Shown here: one piece after another, positions 15,582-23,622 of the stretch
Position numbering within the stretch: the first letter of the stretch is position 1
How the letters are laid out: each line of letters begins with the position of its first letter
NCBI GenBank assembly: GCA_023250995.1
Contig: JAHEZO010000013.1
Location: forward strand, 1-33,509
DNA length: 33,509 nt
Reading direction: 5' to 3'
From: Flavobacteriales bacterium
GTDB taxonomy: Bacteria > Bacteroidota > Bacteroidia > Flavobacteriales_H > JAHEZO01
Made by a program: the position numbers and the translations under genes
The notes under the pieces: model-generated
What the model was told of the DNA's origin: nothing
The model's database searches: none
Seen by the model: the letters and a program-made list of their open reading frames with translations, nothing else

Positions 15582-17342
15582 TTATTCCACTTCCAAATCC
15601 AGTTGCTGTTTAAACTTTAATAACATTGGATTTTTTTCTGATAACTGCAAAAATTTTTCACGGTTGGTGTAAGCCACTTTTTCCCCGATTTCTTTATTTA
15701 CAATAAGAACTATTTCAAGGTGGTGATTATTTAATTCACGGAATAAATATTCAAGCAGGTCGGCCCTGGAAGCAATGAAAGCGGTTTCCATTACCGTGTT
15801 TTCAATGGTAAATTCGATGATATTCTTTTCGCACAGTTTCGGATTCCGTTTTGTAAGAATGCTGAATAAACTTTCTTTTCCCTGCTTTTTGCAAACATTT
15901 GCAAAACTATTCCATACCTCAACAAGCCTGTCTTCTGTAAAAGAATCGCCCGGTTTATTATCAACACCTGAATTATTATTTTTTTCCTTCCCGTTTGAAT
16001 TTCCTGAATTTAAATTCAAAACATCATGAATGGAAATTGATTTTGTTTTTAACCTTGTTTTAGTTTGATAATTTTCAGAATTTTCACCGGCAAGCTGAAC
16101 TTTTAATTCTTCAGGAGGAATTCTTTCTGAATGAATTTTGGGTTCATGGTAAATTTTTTTTGGCGAAGAAATCTGAGGTTCTGTTATTGTTCGGCCTTCG
16201 GGAGGAAGAATTTTCAGTTCAGACTTTTTTTTTTCACCGTTGATTTCGGTGGCTTCAAGGGAACAAAGCTGCATTAAGGTAAGTTCTACCAATAGGCGTT
16301 GATTCTTGCTCGTTTTATACTGAACATCGCATTTATTTGCTAGTTCAAGTCCTTTAAGGAGTAAGGCCTCCGTACAACCCTCGGCCTGTTCTTTATATTT
16401 TGTTTTCACATTTTCACTTACCTCCAGGAGCTGGATGGTTTCTGAATTTTTACAAACCAGCAGGTTTCTGAAATGCTCGGCAAGACCCATTATAAAATTA
16501 TGTCCGTCAAATCCTTTATTAAGAATCTCATTGAAAATAAGCAGTGATTTGGGAATTCGGTGCTGGCGAATATCCTCGGTAATGGAAAAGTAGTAATCGT
16601 AATCGAGCACATTAAGATTGGTAATTACCGATTGATAAGTAAGGGTTTTTCCGGTAAAACTTACCAGTTGGTCAAAAATGGAAAGGGCATCTCTGAGGGC
16701 TCCGTCTGCCTTTTGTGAAATGATATGAAGGGCATCGGGTTCGGCTTCAATTCCCTCGTTTTTCGCAATATATTCAAGATGTGTGGCAATATCCTTAACC
16801 TGAATTCTGCTGAAATCAAATATCTGGCATCGTGAAAGTATGGTAGGAATGATTTTATGTTTTTCGGTGGTGGCAAGAATAAAAACCGCATGTTTGGGCG
16901 GTTCTTCAAGGGTTTTGAGAAATGCGTTGAAGGCGGCCTGCGACAGCATATGAACCTCGTCAATTATGTAAACTTTATATTTACCGAGCTGAGGAGCAAA
17001 ACTCACCTGTGAAATTAAACTTCGAATGTCGTCCACCGAATTATTTGATGCCGCATCCAGCTCAAAAATATTCAGTGAATGGCCGGTGTTAAATGAAAGG
17101 CAGGAATCACAGCCATCACAGGCTTCAATGTTTTCGGTTAAATTTTGGCAATTAATGGTTTTTGCAAGGATTCGGGCACAGGTGGTTTTGCCAACTCCCC
17201 TCGGACCGCAAAAAAGAAAGGCCTGAGCCAGGTGGTTGCTGCGCATGGCATTTTTAAGAGTTGCAGTAATAGCTGATTGCCCCACCACAGAATCAAAAAT
17301 TGCCGGCCTGTACTTTCGGGCAGATACTACAAAGTTTTCCAT
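15582..17342 (-). CDS. dnaX: DNA polymerase III subunit gamma/tau
   Basis: DnaX is the ATPase of the clamp loader; in the full-length tau form it also links the polymerase and helicase. The 586-residue protein has Walker A FCGPRGVGKTT (about 45-54), four zinc-binding Cys (C65, C75, C78, C81), Walker B IIDEVHMLS and the SRC finger ILSRCQIF. Domain III ends near residue 362, and a polar linker and tau-type C-terminal region follow. A run of ten A (16225-16234) encodes the E-K-K-K at 370-373. A one-base gain or loss meets TGA within four codons, which would give a gamma-like form of about 374 residues. The start codon is 3 bp after the STAS-like gene's stop (TAATCAATG), so translation is probably coupled. 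Confidence 0.96.
   Translation of the reverse strand: MENFVVSARKYRPAIFDSVVGQSAITATLKNAMRSNHLAQAFLFCGPRGVGKTTCARILAKTINCQNLTENIEACDGCDSCLSFNTGHSLNIFELDAASNNSVDDIRSLISQVSFAPQLGKYKVYIIDEVHMLSQAAFNAFLKTLEEPPKHAVFILATTEKHKIIPTILSRCQIFDFSRIQVKDIATHLEYIAKNEGIEAEPDALHIISQKADGALRDALSIFDQLVSFTGKTLTYQSVITNLNVLDYDYYFSITEDIRQHRIPKSLLIFNEILNKGFDGHNFIMGLAEHFRNLLVCKNSETIQLLEVSENVKTKYKEQAEGCTEALLLKGLELANKCDVQYKTSKNQRLLVELTLMQLCSLEATEINGEKKKSELKILPPEGRTITEPQISSPKKIYHEPKIHSERIPPEELKVQLAGENSENYQTKTRLKTKSISIHDVLNLNSGNSNGKEKNNNSGVDNKPGDSFTEDRLVEVWNSFANVCKKQGKESLFSILTKRNPKLCEKNIIEFTIENTVMETAFIASRADLLEYLFRELNNHHLEIVLIVNKEIGEKVAYTNREKFLQLSEKNPMLLKFKQQLDLEVE
16225..16234 (-). promoter_or_regulatory. A10 slippage candidate inside dnaX
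   Basis: The minus strand reads GGTGAAAAAAAAAAGTCTGA. In frame this is G-E-K-K-K-S-E. With one extra A the next codons are GTC TGA; with one A fewer they are AGT CTG AAC TGA. Both slips therefore stop right after domain III. Transcriptional slippage on a similar A run makes gamma in Thermus, and E. coli uses ribosomal frameshifting at an A-rich site. Whether slippage happens here is inference. Confidence 0.5.
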
Positions 17343-17345
17343 TGA

Positions 17346-17633
17346 TTATGCTTCTTCAAGTTCTTTTTTTATTTTTTTTCTCCCGTTTTTAACTAATTGA
17401 AACATTTGTTTAAGATTGGAATTCATCTTTAATAAATGAATAATCCTCCCTTCCCTCTTTACAATCTCCATCTTTTTGCATAGTTCATCCGTAAAAGCCC
17501 TGGAAATAAAATAAACTTCAGAAAAATCAATAAAAATATCGGAGTTCATCTTTAAAGATTTGTCAATAATGTTTGAAACATCTTCCCGAAAGCTAACTAC
17601 TTTTTTATTTATTCGAATTGTTTTGGACTTCAT
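17346..17633 (-). CDS. STAS-like domain protein (DUF4325 type)
   Basis: The 95-residue protein looks like the small STAS-like family often annotated DUF4325. The core DIFIDFSEVYFISRAFTDEL (about 34-53) has the pattern beta strand, D-F-x-x-V, then F-I-S-x-x-F-x-D-E-L that opens the helix. A basic tail (GRKKIKKELEEA) ends it. There is no obvious enzyme active site. It lies 71 bp after a GHKL ATPase gene and 3 bp before dnaX, all on one strand. By analogy with anti-sigma kinase and STAS antagonist pairs, the two small proteins may bind each other in a switch. That is inference; no sigma factor or PP2C phosphatase is in the window. Confidence 0.7.
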   Translation of the reverse strand: MKSKTIRINKKVVSFREDVSNIIDKSLKMNSDIFIDFSEVYFISRAFTDELCKKMEIVKREGRIIHLLKMNSNLKQMFQLVKNGRKKIKKELEEA

Positions 17634-17704
17634 TTTATTATTTCATAAATATTTATGGGTTTTGAATTAATTGAAACACTTATCAAAACGCCCTTCTGAG
17701 GTTT

Positions 17705-18172
17705 TTAATTTTCGAAAAATTCTAATTTTCCATTTGAAATTTTTACTGTTGAATTCCCTGAAATAATTTCCATTATTCCCTTTTGATGCTCCACCAATTG
17801 ACGAATTGAATATAATCCAAAAGCCCTTTCATTTGATTTTTTTGTTGACAAACCACTTAACGCAAAGGTAATGGCAGTTTTATCATCCTTTGCATAATTA
17901 TTATTTTGGAGAAATGATTTTCTTATTCCTATACCATTGTCGGAAATTACGAAAGTTACTTTTTGATTTTCAATTTTTAAACGGATTTCTGCCGATTCAG
18001 CTTTTGAATGTTCGGCAATATTTGCCGATATTTCGGAAAGCAGATAAATTAAGGCATCCGGAAACCCTTTAGGAAACGGCTGTTTTAAAATGACCTCCTG
18101 GATTTTTTGAAATTCTTTCTCAAGTTCAAGAAATAAAATATTTTTTTTATGGATATTCATTTTTATTCCCAT
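17705..18172 (-). CDS. GHKL-type ATP-binding protein (anti-sigma-kinase-like)
   Basis: The 155-residue protein is a stand-alone HATPase domain with no HisKA, PAS or TM region. Visible motifs are the N-box-like LLSEISANIAEHS (45-57), with E47, N51 and H55, and the G1 box ISDNGIGIRKSF (76-87). A G2-like ERAFGLYSIRQLVEH (115-129) follows. Compared with RsbW/SpoIIAB the layout is similar but it has a longer insert between the boxes. The start could also be the second Met (residue 5, at 18160). A STAS-like gene follows. A TATATTTG box 24 bp upstream suggests the promoter for this gene pair and perhaps dnaX. The partner and target are unknown. Confidence 0.75.
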   Translation of the reverse strand: MGIKMNIHKKNILFLELEKEFQKIQEVILKQPFPKGFPDALIYLLSEISANIAEHSKAESAEIRLKIENQKVTFVISDNGIGIRKSFLQNNNYAKDDKTAITFALSGLSTKKSNERAFGLYSIRQLVEHQKGIMEIISGNSTVKISNGKLEFFEN

Positions 18173-18195
18173 TCACTTCCCGCTTTTGACTGACG

Positions 18196-18203
18196 CAAAT
18201 ATA
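18196..18203 (-). promoter_or_regulatory. -7 box before the GHKL/STAS-like/dnaX genes
   Basis: The minus strand reads TATATTTG, a full TAnnTTTG match, 23 bp before the ATG at 18172 and inside an 83 bp spacer after the upstream TPR gene. It is the best candidate to start the GHKL-STAS-dnaX-murA message. No strong -33 element was seen. Confidence 0.5.
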
Positions 18204-18255
18204 CAATTGTAAAAGAAAACAGAAATTGGAAATTATCAACAATGAAAATCAAAAG

Positions 18256-20178
18256 TTATTTCCTTAATGACGGATCTAAAGCAAATGCTTTTTCATAAAA
18301 AATTTTGCCTTTTTCTTTCTCCCCTAAATTGTCATAGGTAATTCCCATGTTAAGGTATAGGTTTGGATTGGAAGGATAAAGGGTAATTCCTTTTTCGAAA
18401 GATTTTAAGGCATTCTGCAAATCTCCTTTCATGGCATAAGAAATTCCAAGATTAACATATCCATCGGTGCCGTTGTATCCGTATTTTAATCCTTTTTCAA
18501 TAAACTCAATGGCTTTATCAAAATTGTTAAAACCCTTCCCGTACGACATGCCCAGATAGTATTGACTATTTATGTGTTTTGGTTCAATTTCAAGAACTTT
18601 TTCAAATGCTTTTACTGCTTTTGCGTGGTCGTCATTGGCCTGGTATGCCAGGCCGAGATTATAGAAGGCATGGTAAAATCTTGGGTTGATAAGACAAGCC
18701 TTTTCCATTGCATCAATGGCCTGATGCAATTCGTTTTTATTTTTTGATTTATAATAAGTATTCAGCAGTTCGATTCCATAAAAAAGCTGGGCTCTTGCAC
18801 TTCCGGGTATTATCTTAAGGTCGGTTTTATAAAGTGTAAAATTATCTTTCCAGGCCTTGTTGCGCTGAATCGTGGCAAACGAGCCAAGGGGGATTATCAG
18901 CATCAAAGGAATAAGGAATTTAAATTTATACCTGAATTTTTCAAGCAGGTTAATTTTTAAAATATGTGAAAGAAATGCCCCCCCTGCAAGGCAAAATCCA
19001 ATGGAAGGGAGGTAAGAAAAACGTTCTCCCATGGGTGCTCCTATGTTGAAGAAAAAATTTGAAACGATTGAAAAAGTTATCAGGAAAAAAAGGATTCCGA
19101 AAGCCGAAATTGTACGAATCAAAAAAGGGTTTGCGCCCGTCTTTATTTTATATTTTGCAAACCTGAAAATTTCCAGAAATGAAAAAATTATCATGGCCAG
19201 GTAAACCAAAAGAGAAAGGATCACTTTAACATCCAATAAATTTCTCAAAGGGATGGCATTGTAGGAATAATCATATGAAAGGGGATAGGGAAAAAAAAGA
19301 AGTCCAAGATATTTTCCGCAAACAAAAATTATGGTTGCATATTTTTCCCAAAAGGAAGCAAAAAGGTATGGACTATCCATAATGTTTGTTGCCGACCGTT
19401 CGCCAAAAGTTCCGGCAAATTTTGTTCTTAAGGCAATATAAATAATTGCAATGGCCAGAAAGGGGAGGGTATAAAATATAATCTGTTTAATTTTTTTTTG
19501 CCTGAAAAAAAATAATAAAACCGGAATTATGGCCAGGGCGGTTATAGTGTTTTCCTTCGACAAAAGGGAGAGTAAATAAACAATTGCACCAGTGAAAATA
19601 TATTTTGGCTTTTCGAGAAGGACAAAACAGAGGGTGGAAAGTAAAAAAAACAGGGCAAGGATTTCGTCCCGGCTTTTAATATTTGCCACCACCTCGGTGT
19701 GCAGGGGGTGTACTACAAATAAAGTTGCTGAAAGAAGCGGTATCCATGCATTTTGACCACGGAGTAATAACGATAAAAATAAATAAAACAATACTCCTGT
19801 AAGTGAATATAAAATTACATTTATCAGGTGGCCGTAAAAGGGTTTCAGTCCAAAAAAATGATATTCAATTGCAAACATGGTAATGGCCAGTGGCCGGTAT
19901 CTGCCGCCTTCCAGGTCAAATGCTCTCCCGTGCGCACCAACAAATGCATCATGGGACCATATTTCTTTTATTCCGTGAATTCCTTTAAGGGTAAAATTAT
20001 TACCGGTAATAAACAGGCTGTCGTCAAGCACGTATCCGTTGTTAAGAGAATTTGCATAAATTAAAAATCCCAGGAGGAGCAAAAAAACCGAATGAATGAA
20101 TTTTTGATTTCCGGTAGTTAAAGAAGCGGAAGTTTTTGTTTCGGTTGGGAAAGGAATATTTTTATTTTTTTGTTTCAT
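18256..20178 (-). CDS. TPR-containing polytopic membrane protein, TMTC/GT39-like
   Basis: The 640-residue protein has an N-terminal TM helix followed by YANSLNNGYVLDDSLF (D52, D53). This matches the first luminal acidic motif of the TMTC and other GT-C mannosyltransferase-like proteins. A loop with GGRYRPLAITMFAIEY and about ten further TM segments (to about 440) follow. The C-terminus has four or five TPR units (about 470-635), for example YHAFYNLGLAYQANDDHAKA and DGYVNLGISYAMKGDLQNAL. It may transfer sugar from a lipid carrier to exported proteins or glycans. The activity is inferred from fold family only. Its start overlaps the upstream EEP gene by 17 bp, so the two are surely cotranscribed. 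Confidence 0.78.
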   Translation of the reverse strand: MKQKNKNIPFPTETKTSASLTTGNQKFIHSVFLLLLGFLIYANSLNNGYVLDDSLFITGNNFTLKGIHGIKEIWSHDAFVGAHGRAFDLEGGRYRPLAITMFAIEYHFFGLKPFYGHLINVILYSLTGVLFYLFLSLLLRGQNAWIPLLSATLFVVHPLHTEVVANIKSRDEILALFFLLSTLCFVLLEKPKYIFTGAIVYLLSLLSKENTITALAIIPVLLFFFRQKKIKQIIFYTLPFLAIAIIYIALRTKFAGTFGERSATNIMDSPYLFASFWEKYATIIFVCGKYLGLLFFPYPLSYDYSYNAIPLRNLLDVKVILSLLVYLAMIIFSFLEIFRFAKYKIKTGANPFLIRTISAFGILFFLITFSIVSNFFFNIGAPMGERFSYLPSIGFCLAGGAFLSHILKINLLEKFRYKFKFLIPLMLIIPLGSFATIQRNKAWKDNFTLYKTDLKIIPGSARAQLFYGIELLNTYYKSKNKNELHQAIDAMEKACLINPRFYHAFYNLGLAYQANDDHAKAVKAFEKVLEIEPKHINSQYYLGMSYGKGFNNFDKAIEFIEKGLKYGYNGTDGYVNLGISYAMKGDLQNALKSFEKGITLYPSNPNLYLNMGITYDNLGEKEKGKIFYEKAFALDPSLRK

Positions 20179-21262
20179 CGGTTAAGCGGATATTGCAACT
20201 GATGGGGTAATGGTCTGAAAGCTCCTCGGGAATTGTTTCAAAACCGGAGGAGCCAAGAGATTTGCTGTGCAGAATGTAATCTATTCTGAAAGGTGAAAAT
20301 TTTCCAATGTAAGTAGTTCCGAATCCATTTCCGCTTTCCATAAATGCATCTTTCAGTTTATTTGAAATGGTGGCATAGGCATAAGACATTGGGGTATCAT
20401 TAAAATCTCCGCAAAAAATTACCGGATATGGGGAATTGGAAATATGCAGGGCAATTGCATCGGCCTGCCTGGTTCTTTTTTCAAGGGCTATTTTTATTCT
20501 GAAATATATTTGTTTGATGCCTTTCATTTGTTCTCCGGTTTCCACCTGGGCAATTTCATCCAAAAACTTATAATCAGATTTTGCAAAATGAAGCGAGGCG
20601 AGATGTGCATTGTAAACTCTAATGGTATCGTTGTTAATTTTAATATCTGAAAAAATGCAGATATTGTTACCCATGCTTGCAAATTCAACTTTACCTCGTT
20701 TGATGATTGGAAACCTTGAAAAGGTTGCAATGCCGAAATGGTGTGTGTCGAGTACGGTTTTGGTGTATTCGGCATGAAAAAATTTTGCTTTCTGAAACTG
20801 GAGCAGGGTGTCGAGGGTGTTAAAATAGTTTTTTTGCTCTGAATAAAAAAATTCCTGGAAACAAAGGATGTCGGCTGATTCCTCTTTAACCAGAGAAAAA
20901 ATTTTGTTTCTGGTTTGGGTGTTCCCGGTCCAGTTATAAAGATCGAAAACCCGCACATTGAATGACATTATTTTTATTTCATCCCCTGATAAATTTTCTT
21001 TTTGATTTAAATGAATCTGGGTAAATTTCCCTACTTGATTCCAGCCCAGAAGAACCGGAATAAGGGAGATAAAAATTTGTTTTTTCCAGGTAAATAACCA
21101 GATAAAAACAAATAAAAAATTCAAACCAAGAATAAAAGGGTATGCGAGGCCGAAAAATTCAATAAGCGAAAAAACGGTGGGGCTTGTAAGGGGTGCCAGG
21201 TAAGAAAGAAGCAGTGAGAGGGCAACAAAAATATTTAATATTAAAAGCAATTTTTTTATCAC
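20162..21262 (-). CDS. Membrane-anchored endonuclease/exonuclease/phosphatase-family protein
   Basis: The 366-residue protein opens with two or three TM segments (about 4-75), then an EEP hydrolase domain. The domain shows IKIMSFNVRVFD (Asn at 102), LCFQEFFY (Glu at 137), VIFCGDFNDTPMSYAY, FRIDYILHS and the closing SDHYPISCNIRL, which together carry the metal and catalytic residues of the fold. Family members cut nucleic acids, phosphoinositides or other phosphodiesters, and the substrate here is unknown. The TM anchors probably put the domain outside the cytoplasm. It sits 19 bp after the rhomboid gene and overlaps the TPR gene by 17 bp. Confidence 0.9.
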   Translation of the reverse strand: MIKKLLLILNIFVALSLLLSYLAPLTSPTVFSLIEFFGLAYPFILGLNFLFVFIWLFTWKKQIFISLIPVLLGWNQVGKFTQIHLNQKENLSGDEIKIMSFNVRVFDLYNWTGNTQTRNKIFSLVKEESADILCFQEFFYSEQKNYFNTLDTLLQFQKAKFFHAEYTKTVLDTHHFGIATFSRFPIIKRGKVEFASMGNNICIFSDIKINNDTIRVYNAHLASLHFAKSDYKFLDEIAQVETGEQMKGIKQIYFRIKIALEKRTRQADAIALHISNSPYPVIFCGDFNDTPMSYAYATISNKLKDAFMESGNGFGTTYIGKFSPFRIDYILHSKSLGSSGFETIPEELSDHYPISCNIRLTDETKK

Positions 21263-21281
21263 AAAAATATTGTTTCTGAGC

Positions 21282-22193
21282 TTAAAATTTATTATTGCTT
21301 GTTTTAAACAAAAAATCTTTTTCTTCCCTCGATAAACTTTCGTAACCGGATTTTGAAATTTTATCCAGAATCAGGTCCAGTTTTTTCTGCCGGCTTATTT
21401 TTTCTTCACTGTACCTCTGGTCGGGGTTCCCTTTGTGAACGATTTTTATTTTCGGATTTTTTTTAAATACTCCTGAAATAAAATCAATAGTTCTTTCAAA
21501 AAATTCAGAAAGGTCCTGCCCTTTTTTAAAGCGTACAATGTAAAAATATCCCCACAAGGCGCCACCCAGATGGGCAATGTGTCCTCCGGCATTGCTTGAT
21601 TTAATACTAATAATGTCAATCAGAACATAAACGATTGCAATGTATTTTAGCCTTACCGGGCCGAGCAAAACTAAATTCACCGAGTACTCAGGAACATAAG
21701 TTGCAATGGCAATGATCACCGCCATTACTGATGCGGAGGCCCCCAGGCACAAAGCACAATCTATGGAACCTTGAAAAATGGGAAAAATATTATATGAAAA
21801 AATAAAAAGGGCAGCCCCTGCAAACCCACCGATAAGATAGGTGGTGAGTAATTTTTTTTCACTTAGGTAAAGGAGAAAAATTTTCCCCGAAAAATAAAAA
21901 ACCAACATGTTTAGGAGGATATGCATCAGGCCTTCATGCACAAACATATAGGTGATAATTGTCCAGGGTTTCAGGGCAAGTTGAAATAGATTGGCGGGTA
22001 CAGAAATCCAATAGGATAAAAATGAAACCGGGTTTCCGCAAAGGGAATTAAATTCGGGAATCCTGAAAAGAAAAAAAATCAGGTCAACAATATTGATGAG
22101 TAGAAAAACACCGATGTTTATTATTATCAGTTTTGTGAGTACCGTGCCCTGCCTGAATTCTCTTTTTATTTCTTCCAATATCGGGTTGTTCAT
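21282..22193 (-). CDS. Rhomboid-family intramembrane serine protease
   Basis: The 303-residue protein has six or so TM segments (about 20-220). It carries the rhomboid motifs H91-xxx-N95 in MHILLNMLVFYFSG, the catalytic-Ser loop CLGASASVMA (S153), and HIAHLGGALWGY with the catalytic His (H208). The motif is GASA where the classic form is GxSG. A soluble C-terminal tail of about 80 residues ends LSREEKDFLFKTS, a form I recall from Bacteroidota rhomboids. It would cleave TM segments of membrane proteins; the substrate is unknown. A TATATTTG box 20 bp upstream and a hairpin beyond it suggest it begins its own transcription unit with the EEP and TPR genes. Confidence 0.93.
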   Translation of the reverse strand: MNNPILEEIKREFRQGTVLTKLIIINIGVFLLINIVDLIFFLFRIPEFNSLCGNPVSFLSYWISVPANLFQLALKPWTIITYMFVHEGLMHILLNMLVFYFSGKIFLLYLSEKKLLTTYLIGGFAGAALFIFSYNIFPIFQGSIDCALCLGASASVMAVIIAIATYVPEYSVNLVLLGPVRLKYIAIVYVLIDIISIKSSNAGGHIAHLGGALWGYFYIVRFKKGQDLSEFFERTIDFISGVFKKNPKIKIVHKGNPDQRYSEEKISRQKKLDLILDKISKSGYESLSREEKDFLFKTSNNKF

Positions 22194-22213
22194 TGTAAAA
22201 AATTTTTAGCCGG

Positions 22214-22221
22214 CAAATATA
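22214..22221 (-). promoter_or_regulatory. -7 box before the rhomboid gene
   Basis: The minus strand reads TATATTTG, a full TAnnTTTG match, 20 bp before the rhomboid ATG (22193). It lies just downstream of the hairpin that follows the GWxTD gene, so the 91 bp spacer has both a possible end and a possible start of transcription. Confidence 0.5.
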
Positions 22222-22245
22222 ATGATACAAAAATTTGGCTTGCAC

Positions 22246-22282
22246 CCTTTTCCCGGTCCTGGCACATTAAACCGGGAAAAGG
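22246..22282 (-). terminator. Perfect 12-bp inverted repeat after the GWxTD gene
   Basis: CCTTTTCCCGGT (22246-22257) and ACCGGGAAAAGG (22271-22282) pair perfectly around a 13-nt loop. The stem begins 2 nt after the GWxTD stop codon. There is no uridine run right after the stem on the minus strand, so it is not a textbook intrinsic terminator and could be an mRNA-end stabiliser or attenuator. Confidence 0.5.
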
Positions 22283-22284
22283 AT

Positions 22285-23607
22285 TCAGTTGATGGTAAAA
22301 ACGCGCCCCTCACGCCAGGTATCCACTGCTTTGTAATAGTTGGTTTTAAAAATGGGGGATCTTTCGAGAATAAAATCATTATCGGAAAAAGGATTGATGG
22401 CAAGGGAAAAGTTAAAGCAGATAGACATGAAATTATTTTCTTCACCGTAAAGCCAGCTTTCTGATTCACTCGATTTGTAAACTACATTGGGTGGCCCAAA
22501 TACAATATAAATCATTCCACGGTCGGTTTTCCATCCCTCCATAAATGAAGTAAAAAACCGGTTTGCATCCTGAACCCTTGTATAAAATTGCCTTATTAAT
22601 TCTTTTGCCCTTTCGGGGCTCGATCCAATGCCAAGCCAGAATTTATCGATTGCTTCTTTTTTGTTTTCGGCACCATCAATAACCGAAAATTCTTTTTTGG
22701 AAGTGATGTATCTTAGTGGGGCAATTAGGTCCTGAGCCGAACTTAAATCGGGAAAAGTTTCGTTGAAATAAAAAAGGGAAAGTACTTTTTTAGAGGAAGA
22801 ATCTGCAACAATATGATAAAACCCTTTTTTTGCCAATTCAAAAGCAAATGAGCTGTCGGTACTTAATATCAAGGGGAAAATGCTATCGGGCTGAAAATCC
22901 ATAGGAGCAGGTTCGAAGGCAGAAAATGGGGGAGGGGCGATTGGAAACTCCCTATTATAATAGCGGCACAAAAAATTTTTCCCCGCTGAATTATTATATT
23001 TTACAATTACTTTTTCATTTAAGCCCAGATGCTTTTTAAAAAGCGGAAGTCCTGTTTGGGCCGATTTTACAAAGAAGTTCTGGCTAACATTCGGGGATGA
23101 TTTATCTACATTCAAAAATTTTGTGGTAACCTGATTTCGGTAAACATCAGTTGAATTTATTTCGAGAAGGTATTTTTTAAGTTTAACGGGTTTTAAAAGA
23201 AAATCCCCAATTAAATCAGTCCTTTCAGCCTGGGATGAGCAATCTTTTTCCCGGCAAAAATCGGTGAGGCAGATGGTGGAGCTATCCACAATTTCTCTGG
23301 ATTCAAATGATTCATAAATGCGGTATTGGATCATTACCTTTGCAACAAAATTTTCCTCATTTTCCTTCTTGCTGTATAAAAGTTCCTTTGTTTTAATTCC
23401 GAAATATACTCTTGAAGAAGAATCCGTTTCATTGTGAACCACAAATTCAGGGTTAAGGAACGGCACATTCCTCCTGTAAATTTTATATAAATTGGGCTGT
23501 TTGATTTTACTTACCGTGCAGGAAATAATCAAAAAGAAAAATAAAATTACCCAAAAGGGCTTTACCCTTCTGAATCGTATTATTTTTTCAAAATTTACAG
23601 GGTTCAT
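22285..23607 (-). CDS. GWxTD domain-containing lipoprotein
   Basis: The 440-residue protein has an N-terminal hydrophobic stretch ending in a lipobox-like IISC (LFFFLIISCTVSK), so it is probably a lipoprotein. The C-terminal domain has the name-giving GWKTD (358-362) followed by RGMIYIVFGPPNVV and SWLYGEENN, characteristic of the GWxTD family. The family is widespread in Bacteroidota and related phyla but its function is not established to my knowledge. The N-terminal half (about 60-300) looks like beta-rich extracytoplasmic domains, with paired Cys (ICLTDFCREKDC). It lies 15 bp after rmuC and is probably cotranscribed with it. A hairpin after its stop may end this unit. Confidence 0.85.
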   Translation of the reverse strand: MNPVNFEKIIRFRRVKPFWVILFFFLIISCTVSKIKQPNLYKIYRRNVPFLNPEFVVHNETDSSSRVYFGIKTKELLYSKKENEENFVAKVMIQYRIYESFESREIVDSSTICLTDFCREKDCSSQAERTDLIGDFLLKPVKLKKYLLEINSTDVYRNQVTTKFLNVDKSSPNVSQNFFVKSAQTGLPLFKKHLGLNEKVIVKYNNSAGKNFLCRYYNREFPIAPPPFSAFEPAPMDFQPDSIFPLILSTDSSFAFELAKKGFYHIVADSSSKKVLSLFYFNETFPDLSSAQDLIAPLRYITSKKEFSVIDGAENKKEAIDKFWLGIGSSPERAKELIRQFYTRVQDANRFFTSFMEGWKTDRGMIYIVFGPPNVVYKSSESESWLYGEENNFMSICFNFSLAINPFSDNDFILERSPIFKTNYYKAVDTWREGRVFTIN

Positions 23608-23622
23608 CTGGAATCAAAAAAA

